Part shown: piece after piece, positions 1-7,918 of the stretch
Layout: each line of letters begins with the position of its first letter
How positions within the stretch are numbered: position 1 is the first letter of the stretch
Source of the DNA: Amycolatopsis sp. A133
GTDB lineage: Bacteria > Actinomycetota > Actinomycetes > Mycobacteriales > Pseudonocardiaceae
Length of the DNA stretch: 64,000 bases
Assembly (NCBI RefSeq): GCF_031082405.1
Contig: NZ_JAVHJU010000041.1
Coordinates: 62,001 to 126,000 of the forward strand
Direction: 5' to 3'
Notes under the pieces: generated by a model
What the model saw: the letters and a program-made list of their open reading frames with translations, nothing else
What the model was told of the DNA's origin: nothing
The model's database searches: none
Made by a program: the position numbers and the translations under genes

Positions 1-37
1 CGGTCCGTCCCCCCGCTTCGGGGAGCGGGAGATCACG

Positions 38-84
38 CGAAGGCCGTTTCGAGAGTCGATCGGGGGCTCTCGAAACGGCCTTCG
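38..84 (-). terminator. Rho-independent-like hairpin after the DUF3224 gene
   Basis: Arms at 38-55 and 67-84 form a perfect 18-bp stem around an 11-nt loop. The hairpin lies just past the stop of the leftward gene at 91-468. There is no clear U-tract, as is common in high-GC actinomycetes. Confidence 0.75.
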
Positions 85-90
85 TGCTGC

Positions 91-468
91 TCAGAGGGCG
101 TAGGTAAGGGTGAAGAGGTGGTTCTTCTCCTCGTCGATCTCGATGCTCGCCGTCCCGGAGATCCCGGCCAGCTCGCCGAAGCCGGAGCCGGTGAGGATCT
201 TCAGCGTGAGGCCGGAGTCGTCGGCCGAGTGGTGCAGGACGAAGCCGCCCTTACGGCCGTCGACCGAAACCTCGAGACGTTCGAAGGCCACGTACGCGCG
301 CGAAGTGGCGTTGGACGCCGTCAGCATCTCGACGGTGCTGGTCCCCTCGACCGCGCCGGTGAACGTCTTGGCGATCGCCACCCGGGCGAACTCGTTGCCG
401 GCTGCCTCGTCGGTCGCCTGCGGTTCCCACTTGTCGAGGACGAACGACGCGGTGGCAGTGCTGGTCAT
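91..468 (-). CDS. DUF3224 family protein
   Basis: This is a 125-residue soluble protein with no signal peptide or membrane segment. It matches the DUF3224 family in length and pattern: an N-terminal TATASFVLDKWEP strand, an FTGAVEGTSTVEML segment, a GGFVLHHSAD segment, and a C-terminal GSGFGELAGISGTASIEID strand before the end. The family adopts a small beta-barrel fold and its biochemical role is unknown. The ATG at 468 is preceded by AAAGGA at a normal distance. The gene stands alone, with a strong hairpin downstream and an inverted repeat in its promoter region. The family assignment comes from pattern recognition; no function is inferred. Confidence 0.85.
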   Translation of the reverse strand: MTSTATASFVLDKWEPQATDEAAGNEFARVAIAKTFTGAVEGTSTVEMLTASNATSRAYVAFERLEVSVDGRKGGFVLHHSADDSGLTLKILTGSGFGELAGISGTASIEIDEEKNHLFTLTYAL

Positions 469-509
469 GGCTGATTTCCTTTCGAAGGTGCGTCCAGCCT
501 GCCAGCGAT

Positions 510-530
510 ACCTGACAGCTTGCGTCAGGT
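510..530. promoter_or_regulatory. 7-bp inverted repeat between two leftward genes
   Basis: ACCTGAC (510-516) and GTCAGGT (524-530) are perfect inverted arms around a 7-nt spacer. The site lies between the HerA-like gene stop (535) and the DUF3224 start (468). It could be a repressor operator for the DUF3224 gene or a weak terminator; no T-run follows. Confidence 0.35.
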
Positions 531-534
531 TTTG

Positions 535-2049
535 TCAGCGCTTGCGGTTGCCGAACAGCCCGCGCGTGATCTCCCGGCCCAGCGCGCTCGCCGCCGACCG
601 CATGAACGACTTCACGGCCGGGTTCTTCATGGCGGACTCGAGGAACCCCGGCTCGTCCTTCTTGGACGCCGGAGCCGGCGCCTCGGGCGCAGGACCGGCG
701 GCGACCTTCGCGGCCAGCTTCTCGTAGGCCGACTCCCGGTCGATCGGCTCGCCGTACTTCGTGTGCAAGTCCGACGAAGCGACCGAAGCGGCAACCGCCT
801 CGTCGCCGATCGAGCCCATCTTCGAGCGCGGCGCCCGCAGCCGCGTCCACGCCACCGGCGTCGGCGCACCCCGTTCCGACAGCACCGTGACGACGGCCTC
901 GCCGATGCCCAGCGACGTCAACGCCGTGTCGAGCTCGTAGAACTTCGTCTTCGGGTAGGTCTTCACCGTCTTGGCCAGCGCCTCCTGGTCGTCCGGGGTG
1001 AAGGCCCGCAGCGCGTGCTGGATCCGCGCGCCGAGCTGCGAGAGCACGGCGTTCGGGACGTCCGTGGGCAGCTGCGTGCAGAAGAACACGCCGACGCCCT
1101 TCGACCGGATCAGCTTCACGGTCTGTTCGATGCGCTCGAGGAACGCCTTCGACGCGTCGGCGAACAACAGGTGCGCCTCGTCGAAGAAGAACACGAGCTT
1201 CGGCTGGTCGAGGTCACCTTCCTCGGGCAGTTCCTCGAACAGCTCGGCCAGCAGCCACATCAGGAACGTCGAGAACAACGCCGGCTTCGCCTGGAGGTTG
1301 TCCAGCTCGAGCAGGGTGACGACGCCCTGGCCGCCGGCCTGCCGCATGAGGTCGTGCACGTCCAGCTCGGGCTCGCCGAAGAAGGCTTCGCCGCCTTGGG
1401 CCTCCAGATTGGACAGCGCGCGCAGGATCACCCCGGCCGTCGCGGCCGAGACCCCGCCGATGCCCTTGAGATCTTCCTTGCCTTCGTCGCCGGTCAGGTG
1501 CGTGATCACCGACCGGAGGTCCTTCGTGTCCAGCAACGCCAGGCCGCGCTGGTCCGCCCAGTGGAAGATCAGCCCGAGCGTCGACTCCTGCGTCTCGTTC
1601 AGTCCCAGCACCTTCGCCAGCAGCACCGGGCCGAAGCTGGTGATCGTCGCCCGGATCGGCGCCCCCTTCCCGCCGGTGCCCAGCGACAGGAACTGCACCG
1701 GGAACGCCGTGCCCGCCCAGTCGTCACCGAGCTCCTGCGACCGCTTCGCGACCTTGTCGTTCGCTTCGCCGGCCGCGGCCAAACCGGACAGATCACCCTT
1801 CGCGTCCGCGAGCACCACCGGCACCCCGGCCGCCGACAACTGCTCCGAGATCAGCTGCAACGTCTTCGTCTTGCCCGTTCCGGTCGCGCCCGCGACCAGC
1901 CCGTGCCGGTTCAGCGTCGCCAACGGCAGGCGCACGGCCGCCGCCGCGTCCACCTGCCCGTCGACCACCACCGCACCCAGCTCCAGTGCGGCACCCTCAC
2001 TCGCATAACCAGCGGCGATCTCCCTCGCCGGCGACTCCTGCTCGGCCAC
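535..2049 (-). CDS. HerA-like/DUF853 P-loop ATPase
   Basis: This is a 504-residue cytoplasmic ATPase of the HerA/FtsK superfamily, DUF853 type. The Walker A motif GATGTGKT sits at about residues 54-61 and the Walker B DEAH at about 290-293, within KLVFFFDEAHLLF. The family is predicted to be a hexameric DNA translocase or helicase; its cellular role in actinobacteria is not established. The C-terminal ~60 residues are Ala/Pro-rich and then basic, a likely flexible tail. GTG at 2049 is preferred because GGGGAG lies just upstream. An in-frame ATG at 2157 would add 36 residues but would overlap the divergent oligoribonuclease promoter. No nuclease such as NurA is adjacent. Confidence 0.88.
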   Translation of the reverse strand: MAEQESPAREIAAGYASEGAALELGAVVVDGQVDAAAAVRLPLATLNRHGLVAGATGTGKTKTLQLISEQLSAAGVPVVLADAKGDLSGLAAAGEANDKVAKRSQELGDDWAGTAFPVQFLSLGTGGKGAPIRATITSFGPVLLAKVLGLNETQESTLGLIFHWADQRGLALLDTKDLRSVITHLTGDEGKEDLKGIGGVSAATAGVILRALSNLEAQGGEAFFGEPELDVHDLMRQAGGQGVVTLLELDNLQAKPALFSTFLMWLLAELFEELPEEGDLDQPKLVFFFDEAHLLFADASKAFLERIEQTVKLIRSKGVGVFFCTQLPTDVPNAVLSQLGARIQHALRAFTPDDQEALAKTVKTYPKTKFYELDTALTSLGIGEAVVTVLSERGAPTPVAWTRLRAPRSKMGSIGDEAVAASVASSDLHTKYGEPIDRESAYEKLAAKVAAGPAPEAPAPASKKDEPGFLESAMKNPAVKSFMRSAASALGREITRGLFGNRKR

Positions 2050-2148
2050 TGCGCTCCCCGATCTGTGTCCTGCACCACACCGAACCCGGCTTGGCGAGCG
2101 TAACGCGCCGTACGCGCAGGTAACGCCTCTCTCATCCCCTTGTCGGGT

Positions 2149-2154
2149 TAGGGT
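2149..2154 (+). promoter_or_regulatory. -10 element TAGGGT of the oligoribonuclease gene
   Basis: TAGGGT ends 6 nt before the GTG start at 2161, so a transcript could begin on the start codon and be leaderless. The same AGGG could instead serve as a Shine-Dalgarno sequence. The two readings cannot be separated from sequence alone. Confidence 0.4.
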
Positions 2155-2160
2155 CACCAG

Positions 2161-2769
2161 GTGACCGACCGCCTAGTCTGGATCGACTGCGAAATGACGG
2201 GGCTCGACCTCGGCAAGGACGCGTTGATCGAAATCGCCGCCCTCGTGACCGACGCAGAACTGAACGTGCTCGGCGAAGGCATCGACATCGTCATCCACGC
2301 CGACGAGGAAAAACTCGGCGGGATGCCCGAAATCGTCCGCGAGATGCACGCCCACTCCGGCCTCACCGAAGAGGTCCGCGCCTCCGCGGTGACCCTCGAA
2401 GAAGCCGAACGCCGCGTTCTCGACTACATCCGCGAGCACGTCCCCGAACCGGGCACCGCCCCCCTCGCCGGCAACTCCATCGGCACCGACCGCGGCTTCA
2501 TCTCCCGCGACATGCCCGCGCTCGACGCCCACCTGCACTACCGCATGGTCGACGTCTCCTCCGTCAAGGAACTCGTCCGCCGCTGGTACCCCCGCATCTA
2601 CTACGCCAAGCCGGAGAAGGGCCTCGCCCACCGCGCCCTCGCCGACATCCGCGAATCCATCGGCGAACTCGACTACTACCGGCGCGTCGCCTTCGTCCCC
2701 CAGCCCGGCCCCACCAGCGAAGAAGCCAAGGCCGCGGCCGCTGAAGTGCAGGAACAGCACCTGAGGTGA
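2161..2769 (+). CDS. orn: oligoribonuclease
   Basis: This is a 202-residue 3'-5' exoribonuclease of the DEDDh family, which degrades 2-5 nt RNAs and linear dinucleotides such as pGpG to mononucleotides. The first acidic pair D9 and E11 lies in LVWIDCEMTGL, the middle motif in the NSIGTDRGFI region, and the catalytic His/Asp pair in GLAHRALADIRESI. The length is typical for Orn, with a short Ala/Glu-rich tail. The start is GTG, possibly on a leaderless transcript (see the -10 entry). The gene is divergent from the HerA-like gene and followed by tRNA-His. Orn beside a tRNA-His gene is, to my knowledge, common in actinomycetes. Confidence 0.97.
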   Translation: MTDRLVWIDCEMTGLDLGKDALIEIAALVTDAELNVLGEGIDIVIHADEEKLGGMPEIVREMHAHSGLTEEVRASAVTLEEAERRVLDYIREHVPEPGTAPLAGNSIGTDRGFISRDMPALDAHLHYRMVDVSSVKELVRRWYPRIYYAKPEKGLAHRALADIRESIGELDYYRRVAFVPQPGPTSEEAKAAAAEVQEQHLR

Positions 2770-2845
2770 CCCGGTGAAAAGCGGTCGAGGGCACCCGCTA
2801 CGATTACTGCCAGCGAGGTGATCGCAAGCGGATCCCCTCGACGAT

Positions 2846-2922
2846 GGTGGGCGTAGCTCAGCTGGTAGAGCACCTGGTTGTGGTCCAGGAGGTCGCGGGT
2901 TCGAAACCCGTCGCTCACCCCA
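2846..2922 (+). tRNA. tRNA-His (anticodon GTG)
   Basis: The acceptor arms 2847-2853 and 2912-2918 pair with one G-U wobble. G-1 at 2846 pairs with C73, as expected for tRNA-His. The anticodon stem CCTGG/CCAGG encloses GTG at 2880-2882. The T-arm carries GGTTCGA. A CCA end is encoded at 2920-2922. Confidence 0.97.
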
Positions 2923-2926
2923 ATGG

Positions 2927-2982
2927 CCCCAGGCTGGTCGGTTGCTTCGCAACCTTTCCTCAGCCTGGGGTTTCGCCTTTTT
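2927..2982 (+). terminator. Terminator of tRNA-His
   Basis: CCCCAGGCTG (2927-2936) pairs with CAGCCTGGGG (2961-2970). A second hairpin, GGTTGC-TTC-GCAACC, is nested inside. A T-rich run follows at 2971-2982. Confidence 0.85.
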
Positions 2983-3026
2983 GTGGGGGTCGAACCCCCA
3001 CACCCCCGCCGGGGGCTCGCCCCCGG
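2982..3026. repeat. Two adjacent GC-rich hairpins
   Basis: TGTGGGGGT (2982-2990) pairs with ACCCCCACA (2994-3002), and CCGGGGG (3009-3015) pairs with CCCCCGG (3020-3026). They lie directly after the tRNA-His terminator, before the MFS gene. Their role is unknown; additional termination is possible. Confidence 0.6.
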
Positions 3027-3147
3027 ACCCCCATCCGTACCGCCGCCTGGCGATGTGAGCTCACGGGCGAATCGGGCCATCCGTGGCAACCCTCACGACC
3101 GGATGGCTCAACGTGCGAGCGGCCGAGTGGCGGTGCACGGTGTTCTG

Positions 3148-4554
3148 GTGGCACGTTCAGCACCGAAGATCCGGGGTCGTAAGAAGAAGCTGCGATACGA
3201 GGACATCACCGTCGTCGACCGGTCGATGCTCAAGCGCGCGGTGGGTGCCGCCGCGCTGGGCAACGCCATGGAGTGGTTCGACTTCGGCGTCTACGCCTAT
3301 ATCGCCGACACCATTGCCGAGGTGTTCTTCCCGGCCAGTGTGTCTCCTGAGGTTCGGCTGATCGGAACCTTCGGGGCCTTCACCGCCGCCTTCCTCATGC
3401 GGCCGCTCGGAGGGCTGGTCTTCGGGCCGCTCGGGGATCGGATCGGGCGGCAGAAGGTGCTCGCCGTCACCATGATCATGATGGCCGTCGGGACGCTCTG
3501 CATCGGGTTGATTCCGTCCTACGCCACCATCGGGGTCTGGTCGCCCATCCTGCTCGTGCTCGCGCGGATGGTGCAGGGCTTCTCCACCGGCGGGGAGTAC
3601 GGGGGCGCCACCACCTTCATCGCCGAGTACTCGCCGGACAAGCGGCGGGGGTTCATGGGTTCCTGGCTCGAATTCGGGACGCTGTCCGGGTACGTGCTCG
3701 GGGCGTCGGTGGTGACCGGGATGAAGGCCTGGGTGCCGCACGAGACGTTGCTCGACTGGGGCTGGCGCGTTCCGTTCCTCGTGGCCGGGCCGCTCGGCAT
3801 CATCGGGCTCTACATGCGGCTGAAGCTGGAGGAGACTCCCGCCTTCCAGAAACACGCCGAGGAGGCCGAGAAGCGGGGGAAGTCCGGGGAGCCGTTCTGG
3901 AAGATGTTCACCGAGTACTGGCCCGCGCTGCTCGTGTGCATCGGCCTGGTGCTCGTGTTCAACGTCACCGACTACATGCTGCTTTCGTACATGCCGACCT
4001 ACCTGTCCGAGCAGCTGCACCTCGACGCCACCCACGGGCTGCTGCTGATCATCGTCGTCATGGTCGTGATGATGCTGATCATCATGGCCGGCGGCCGGAT
4101 CACCGACCACGTCGGCCGCAAACCCGTGATGATGGCGGGCTGCCTCGGGTTCCTCGTGCTGTCCTGGCCGCTGATGCTGCTCGTCCACGACGGCGGCCTC
4201 GTCCTGACGTTCCTCGGGCTGATGGGGCTCGGCCTGCTCCTGCTCTGCTTCGAGGTGTCGATGCCCGCGGCGCTGCCCGCGCTGTTCCCGACGGCGATCC
4301 GGTACGGCGCGCTGTCCATCGCGTTCAACATCTCGGTGTCGCTCTTCGGCGGCACGACCCCGCTGGTGATGCAGTCGCTGATCTCCGCGACCGGCCACGA
4401 CTACTGGCCGGCCTGGTACCTGATGGCGGCGGGCGCGATCGGCGCCGTCGCGGTGTACTTCAGCCGCGAGACGGCGAACAAACCGCTGTGGGGCTCGGGT
4501 CCCGCGGTGTCGACCGAGGCCGAGGCGCGGGAGCTGGTCCGCGGCTCGGGCTAG
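3148..4554 (+). CDS. MHS-family MFS transporter (ProP-like)
   Basis: This is a 468-residue inner-membrane symporter of the metabolite:H+ symporter branch of the major facilitator superfamily, which includes glycine betaine/proline (ProP) and dicarboxylate carriers. It has about 12 hydrophobic segments. The family signature GNAMEWFDFGVYAY begins helix 1. The loop 2-3 motif reads GPLGDRIGRQKV, and a second copy in the C-half reads GGRITDHVGRKPV. GFSTGGEYGG is also typical of the family. Substrate cannot be told from sequence. The start is uncertain: GTG 3148 gives a normal-length protein, while ATG 3103 adds 15 residues. The stop overlaps the stop of the convergent L,D-transpeptidase gene. Confidence 0.9.
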   Translation: MARSAPKIRGRKKKLRYEDITVVDRSMLKRAVGAAALGNAMEWFDFGVYAYIADTIAEVFFPASVSPEVRLIGTFGAFTAAFLMRPLGGLVFGPLGDRIGRQKVLAVTMIMMAVGTLCIGLIPSYATIGVWSPILLVLARMVQGFSTGGEYGGATTFIAEYSPDKRRGFMGSWLEFGTLSGYVLGASVVTGMKAWVPHETLLDWGWRVPFLVAGPLGIIGLYMRLKLEETPAFQKHAEEAEKRGKSGEPFWKMFTEYWPALLVCIGLVLVFNVTDYMLLSYMPTYLSEQLHLDATHGLLLIIVVMVVMMLIIMAGGRITDHVGRKPVMMAGCLGFLVLSWPLMLLVHDGGLVLTFLGLMGLGLLLLCFEVSMPAALPALFPTAIRYGALSIAFNISVSLFGGTTPLVMQSLISATGHDYWPAWYLMAAGAIGAVAVYFSRETANKPLWGSGPAVSTEAEARELVRGSG

Positions 4555-5741
4555 TTCGCCGCCGTCCGCCACTCGTCCCAGGACAGCTGCCAGACGCTCC
4601 AGCCGTCGGTCGGCTCCAGCTTCGGGCCGCCGCTGTTCTGCACCGTCACGACGTCGCCCTTCTTGGACGTGTCCATCAGCCACTTCGTGTTCTCGGTGGA
4701 CAGGTTCAGGCAGCCGTGGCTGACGTTGCTGTGCCCTTGCTGCCGCACCGACCACGGCGCGGAGTGGTAGAAGATGCCGCTGTAGGAGAGGCGGACGGCG
4801 AACTGGACGAAGGTGCTGTAGCCGCCGGGCGCGTCTTCGGGCACGCCGTAGGTGGCGGAGTTCATCGTGTAGCCGGTGTGCTCGCTCATCACGGTGTAGG
4901 TGCCCTGCGGCGTGTTGTGGCCGGGCTTGCCCATGGAGGTCGGCATGGTCTTGACCTCCTTGTCGTTGATGGTCACCGTCATCTGGTGGGTCCCCCCGTC
5001 GGCGACGGCGACGAGCTTGTCACCGACGGCGCCGCTGACGCGCTTGTCCTCGCGGCCGTAGCTGCCGTTGCCCAGCGGCTTGCCGTAGACGGCGGCGTCG
5101 ACCTTGATCTTCGTGCCGCTCTTCCAGTACTCCTTCGGCCGCCAGGTCACCTGCTTGTCGCCGGACCAGCGGAAGGCCCCCTCGGTGGCCGGCTCCGCGG
5201 TGACCTTCAGCGCCTTCTCGGCCGCGGCCTTGTCGGCGACGTTGCCGGTGAAGGTGAAGATCAGCGGCAGCCCGACCCCGACGGTCTCACCCTCGACGAG
5301 GTTCACCGAGACACCGAGCTGCCGGGCGGGCCGGACGGTGCTGAAGGCCGACTCCGACGTGACGGGCTTGCCATCGGTGCCGGTGGCGGTCGCGGTCAGC
5401 CGGTAGGTCTTGTTGTAGCCGAGCGGCTCGGCGGAGTCCCACCCGGAGCCGTCGGCCCGCGGCTTCCCGGCCACGGCCTTGCCATCGGTCCCGGTCAGCT
5501 TCACGTCACCGACCTTCCCGTCGGCAACGGTCACGCTCACCGGCTCCCCGGGCGCAACGTCCTTGGCGTCCTTCGCGGGAGTCAGGGTGAGCACGGCAGG
5601 CTTCGGGGCGGGCTTGGGCGGAGCACTGCTCACGGGAGCCGTCTCCCGCGGAGATTCACCCGAAGGGTTACTACTGCACCCGGCCACCGTGAGCCCGATC
5701 ACCCCGGCGGCCACCAGCAGCCGCATCGTCCTACCCCGCAT
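4551..5741 (-). CDS. L,D-transpeptidase lipoprotein
   Basis: This is a 396-residue exported enzyme that would form 3-3 (meso-DAP to meso-DAP) peptidoglycan cross-links. It starts MRGRTMRLL and has a hydrophobic segment ending in the lipobox LTVAGC, with Cys22 as the lipidated residue. An Ala/Pro-rich linker and Ig-like domains of the LdtMt2 kind follow. The C-terminal YkuD domain has SNVSHGCLNLS with catalytic Cys344 and the preceding conserved His and Ser. A C-terminal tail follows, as in mycobacterial Ldt enzymes. ATG 5741 is favoured because it gives a clean lipoprotein signal and has GGGTGGG upstream; the in-frame ATG at 5726 is an alternative. It is convergent with the MFS gene. Confidence 0.94.
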   Translation of the reverse strand: MRGRTMRLLVAAGVIGLTVAGCSSNPSGESPRETAPVSSAPPKPAPKPAVLTLTPAKDAKDVAPGEPVSVTVADGKVGDVKLTGTDGKAVAGKPRADGSGWDSAEPLGYNKTYRLTATATGTDGKPVTSESAFSTVRPARQLGVSVNLVEGETVGVGLPLIFTFTGNVADKAAAEKALKVTAEPATEGAFRWSGDKQVTWRPKEYWKSGTKIKVDAAVYGKPLGNGSYGREDKRVSGAVGDKLVAVADGGTHQMTVTINDKEVKTMPTSMGKPGHNTPQGTYTVMSEHTGYTMNSATYGVPEDAPGGYSTFVQFAVRLSYSGIFYHSAPWSVRQQGHSNVSHGCLNLSTENTKWLMDTSKKGDVVTVQNSGGPKLEPTDGWSVWQLSWDEWRTAAN

Positions 5742-5863
5742 GCCCACCCGCCCGTTTAGCCGTCGATGTCCGACTACAGTGTGCCCGACCAGCCGGGACG
5801 CGTGGGCGGCAATGCCCGAAGCCGCTTGGGGGACCCCCCTGAAACGGGCCTCGGGAGGGGTGC

Positions 5864-5869
5864 TAATCT
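5864..5869 (+). promoter_or_regulatory. Possible -10 box of tRNA-Lys
   Basis: TAATCT lies 36 nt upstream of the mature 5' end of tRNA-Lys in otherwise GC-rich sequence. No convincing -35 box is seen. Confidence 0.35.
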
Positions 5870-5905
5870 TTTCCACGTCGCCGAGGGAAACCCCGGCAGA
5901 CACCA

Positions 5906-5978
5906 GCGCCATTAGCTCAATTGGCAGAGCAGCTGGCTCTTAACCAGCGGGTTCGGGGTTCGAGTCCCTGATGGCGCA
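5906..5978 (+). tRNA. tRNA-Lys (anticodon CTT), integration target
   Basis: Acceptor arms GCGCCAT (5906-5912) and ATGGCGC (5971-5977) pair perfectly, with A at the discriminator position. The anticodon stem GCTGG/CCAGC encloses CTT at 5939-5941. CCA is not encoded. Its 3' half, from the anticodon loop on, is repeated at 21843-21885, so the present 3' half was probably supplied by the island when it inserted. Confidence 0.97.
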
Positions 5979-5979
5979 C
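5937..5979 (+). repeat. attL direct repeat (43 bp)
   Basis: This segment of tRNA-Lys, from the anticodon loop to one base past the gene, is identical to 21843-21885. The bases just outside differ (G5936 versus T21842; A5980 versus C21886). That is the expected footprint of tyrosine-recombinase integration into a tRNA gene. Confidence 0.93.
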
Positions 5980-5989
5980 AGTCGGAAAG

Positions 5990-6042
5990 CAAAGCCCACC
6001 AACAGATTCCCTGAATTTCAGGGTCGCTGTCGGTGGGCTTTG
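5990..6042. terminator. Hairpin just inside attL
   Basis: CAAAGCCCACC (5990-6000) and GGTGGGCTTTG (6032-6042) form a perfect 11-bp stem. A smaller CCCTGA/TCAGGG stem lies in the loop. It could terminate both tRNA-Lys and the leftward integrase remnant. Confidence 0.75.
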
Positions 6043-6302
6043 TTGATCTGTGGGTCCGCGCTGGGGCCGCTGTGGGGCCGGCCCAGGGTTCCGCCAGTGT
6101 GAATGAAGCGCGGACCGCGTCCGACCGCTCGACGTCGCCCTTGCCGGGCAGACCTCGCACCTGACCTGCAGATCTTCCGCCCCCGGTCGTAGCCGGCGCG
6201 GCGAACCAAGCTCGCGGTTGCCTCTGCGCAGGCCTGGGCCAGCGAGGGGAGCACGCTGGTGTAGGTGTCTGCCGTCAGGACGATGCTGGCGTGACCGTGT
6301 GG
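6018..6302 (-). pseudogene. Tyrosine recombinase (integrase) C-terminal remnant
   Basis: Only the last ~95 residues remain. They begin at GHASIVLTADTYTSVLPSLA, which matches the end of phage-type integrases: the GH of the conserved box and the tyrosine nucleophile in DTYTSVLP. A basic tail follows. The reading frame is cut at 6302/6303 by the left end of the insertion sequence, and the N-terminal part is not found on the other side. It lies beside attL, where an island integrase is expected. It cannot be active alone. Confidence 0.82.
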
Positions 6303-6338
6303 GTGCCGAAAATTACGTCCATGCACGTCAAGCGACAT
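6303..6338 (+). repeat. IS terminal inverted repeat, left
   Basis: This is the imperfect inverted match of 7468-7503, about 28 of 36 bases. The outermost GTGCCGA is identical at both ends. Confidence 0.8.
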
Positions 6339-7428
6339 GTCTGTACTCATGGAGGACTCCGCCGAGGCGGTCCTGCCGGCGGATCACGAGGCGTTCGATC
6401 CGCTCGGGTTCAAGGGCCTGAGGCCGGGCTCGCAGGGGCGCTCCGGCGGCCAGCGATCGATGGGTTCGATGCAGGTTGTAATGCCGCTCGTACTCGCGCA
6501 ACGCGTGCCGGAGGTGGGCCTCGTTCCAGATCAACGTGCGGTCCAGCAGTTCGGCCCGCAGCGTCTTCACCCAACGTTCCATGATCGCATTCATCCGAGG
6601 CATCCGGACGCCAGTCAGCACAGTGGCGATCTTGGCGTCGCGGAGGATCTCATCGATCAACACGGGGTACTTGGCATCGCGATCGCGGATGAAGAACCTC
6701 ATCCGCGCGACGTTTCCGGCATCCGCTAGGTCCATCAACAGGTTGCGGACAGCCTGCGTCACCCAGGCATGGGTGGGGTGCGCGGTGGTACCGAGAACGC
6801 GGACCCGCCGGCCCGCGTGGTGGATCGCAGCGAGGATGTACTGCCGCTGCCCGGTAAGGGTGACGGTCTCGATGAAATCCATCGCCAGAATCGCCTCCGC
6901 CTGGGAGCGCAGGAAGTCAGCCCACCTGACGGTCGCCCGTTGCGGCGCCGTGTCGACACCATCGGCCTTGAGAATCTCCCACACGGTCGAGGGAGCGATC
7001 CTGACACCAAGCAGGGCGAGTTCGCCGTGGATGCGTCGGTAGCCCCACGAGGGGTTCTCGGCCGCCAGACGGAGGACGAGGCGACGGATCGAGGTGAGAG
7101 TACGCGGACGCCCCGGCCCTCGGTTCACGCTCACGCGGGCGTGACGGTGTTTCACCAGGTCGCGATGCCACCGCAGCACCGTGTCCGGGGTGACCATGAG
7201 CCGGAGTCGGCGCAGCACCCCGCGGGACAGCGGCGCCAGCAACGCTGCAAGGAACATCCTGTCCTCGGCACGAAGTCGCGGGCGCTGGTCACCGAGCTGT
7301 CGTTGCAAGATGGTCAGTTGGTGGCGCAGGGCGAGGATCTCGACGTCCTTCTCGCGGTCGGTCATCGACAGTAGCCGCAACACAGCGAACACGTGGACAA
7401 CGGCGAGATAGACGAAGCGAACCAACAC
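6328..7428 (-). CDS. IS transposase with DDE integrase core
   Basis: This is a 366-residue transposase of the retroviral-integrase type common in actinomycete insertion sequences. The N-terminal region has the EILALRHQLTILQRQ heptad-like helix, then a helix-turn-helix around PSWGYRRIHGELALLG. The rve core follows, with the first acidic residue in AILAMDFIETVTLTGQ, a later FFIRDRDAKYP segment, and the final Glu likely in MPRMNAIMERWVKTLR. The frame is open and full length, so the enzyme may be intact. The start is GTG at 7428. The gene ends inside the left terminal repeat. Assignment to a named IS family is left open. Confidence 0.88.
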   Translation of the reverse strand: MLVRFVYLAVVHVFAVLRLLSMTDREKDVEILALRHQLTILQRQLGDQRPRLRAEDRMFLAALLAPLSRGVLRRLRLMVTPDTVLRWHRDLVKHRHARVSVNRGPGRPRTLTSIRRLVLRLAAENPSWGYRRIHGELALLGVRIAPSTVWEILKADGVDTAPQRATVRWADFLRSQAEAILAMDFIETVTLTGQRQYILAAIHHAGRRVRVLGTTAHPTHAWVTQAVRNLLMDLADAGNVARMRFFIRDRDAKYPVLIDEILRDAKIATVLTGVRMPRMNAIMERWVKTLRAELLDRTLIWNEAHLRHALREYERHYNLHRTHRSLAAGAPLRARPQALEPERIERLVIRRQDRLGGVLHEYRHVA

Positions 7429-7467
7429 GAGACGCGATCATGCCGGACCGCGAGCGGTCACCCGCCG

Positions 7468-7503
7468 ATGCCCCTTGACCTGCACGGATGCATTTCTCGG
7501 CAC
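7468..7503 (-). repeat. IS terminal inverted repeat, right
   Basis: This is the partner of 6303-6338. Read inward it starts GTGCCGAGAAATGCATCC. Confidence 0.8.
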
Positions 7504-7918
7504 GTACAGGGTTGCCTGACGGGGTCGATCGTGTTCCAGGTGATCGACAGATCGTCGAACTCGTAATGGTTGACCTCGGCCTGCTCACCGTCAAAGTCCA
7601 GCAGGACCGGGCCATCGGCGAACCATTCGTCGGCGTCGAGGTCCCACAGCAACCAAACATGGCGCAGGCGACGGCCAACCAACGCGCGCAGCCGCCGGCC
7701 ATGGGCGACGGTGATGGCTTGGCACCCGCTCAGCCAACGAGGCTGATAGCCCCGGATGTCGAAATAGGACACCGACAGATTCCTCCTGCGCCGAAGGCAA
7801 GTTCCTACCAGCTTCGTAAGCAGCCAAGGCCACCTTGACGACCGCTCGGTTCCCGAGCCACCCGCGCGGTGACGAACTCTGTCGGGATTGTGAACTTCAC
7901 CAAGTCATCGCTGCTCAT
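7504..7918 (-). pseudogene. Decayed immunity-like gene, truncated by the IS
   Basis: The ATG at 7918 overlaps the stop of the toxin remnant (ATGA). It opens a reading MSSDDLVKFTIPTEFV that breaks after ~25 codons. The continuation, AVVKVALAAYEAGRNLP, is one frame over. A third frame, from GTG 7772 with AGGAGGA upstream, reads SYFDIRGYQPRWLSG and then DADEWFADGPVLLDF and DDLSITWNTIDP. It runs into the IS at 7503, where the native end is lost. Either this is one immunity gene with two frameshifts, or a short gene followed by a second one starting at GTG 7772. The family is not recognised by name; the immunity role is inferred from position. Confidence 0.6.

Larger units (their letters stand above)
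6303..7503 (-). mobile_element. Insertion sequence with ~36-bp imperfect terminal inverted repeats
   Basis: The left end starts GTGCCGAAAATTACG (6303) and the right end, read inward, starts GTGCCGAGAAATGC (7503). The two agree at about 28 of 36 positions. The element holds one leftward transposase gene. No target-site duplication is seen at 6302/7504, and the two sides belong to different genes. A deletion probably accompanied or followed insertion. Confidence 0.82.

Noticed and set aside
110..727. Rightward 205-codon frame over the DUF3224 gene
   Set aside because: It mirrors the DUF3224 gene and the end of the HerA-like gene and has no ribosome site or family match.
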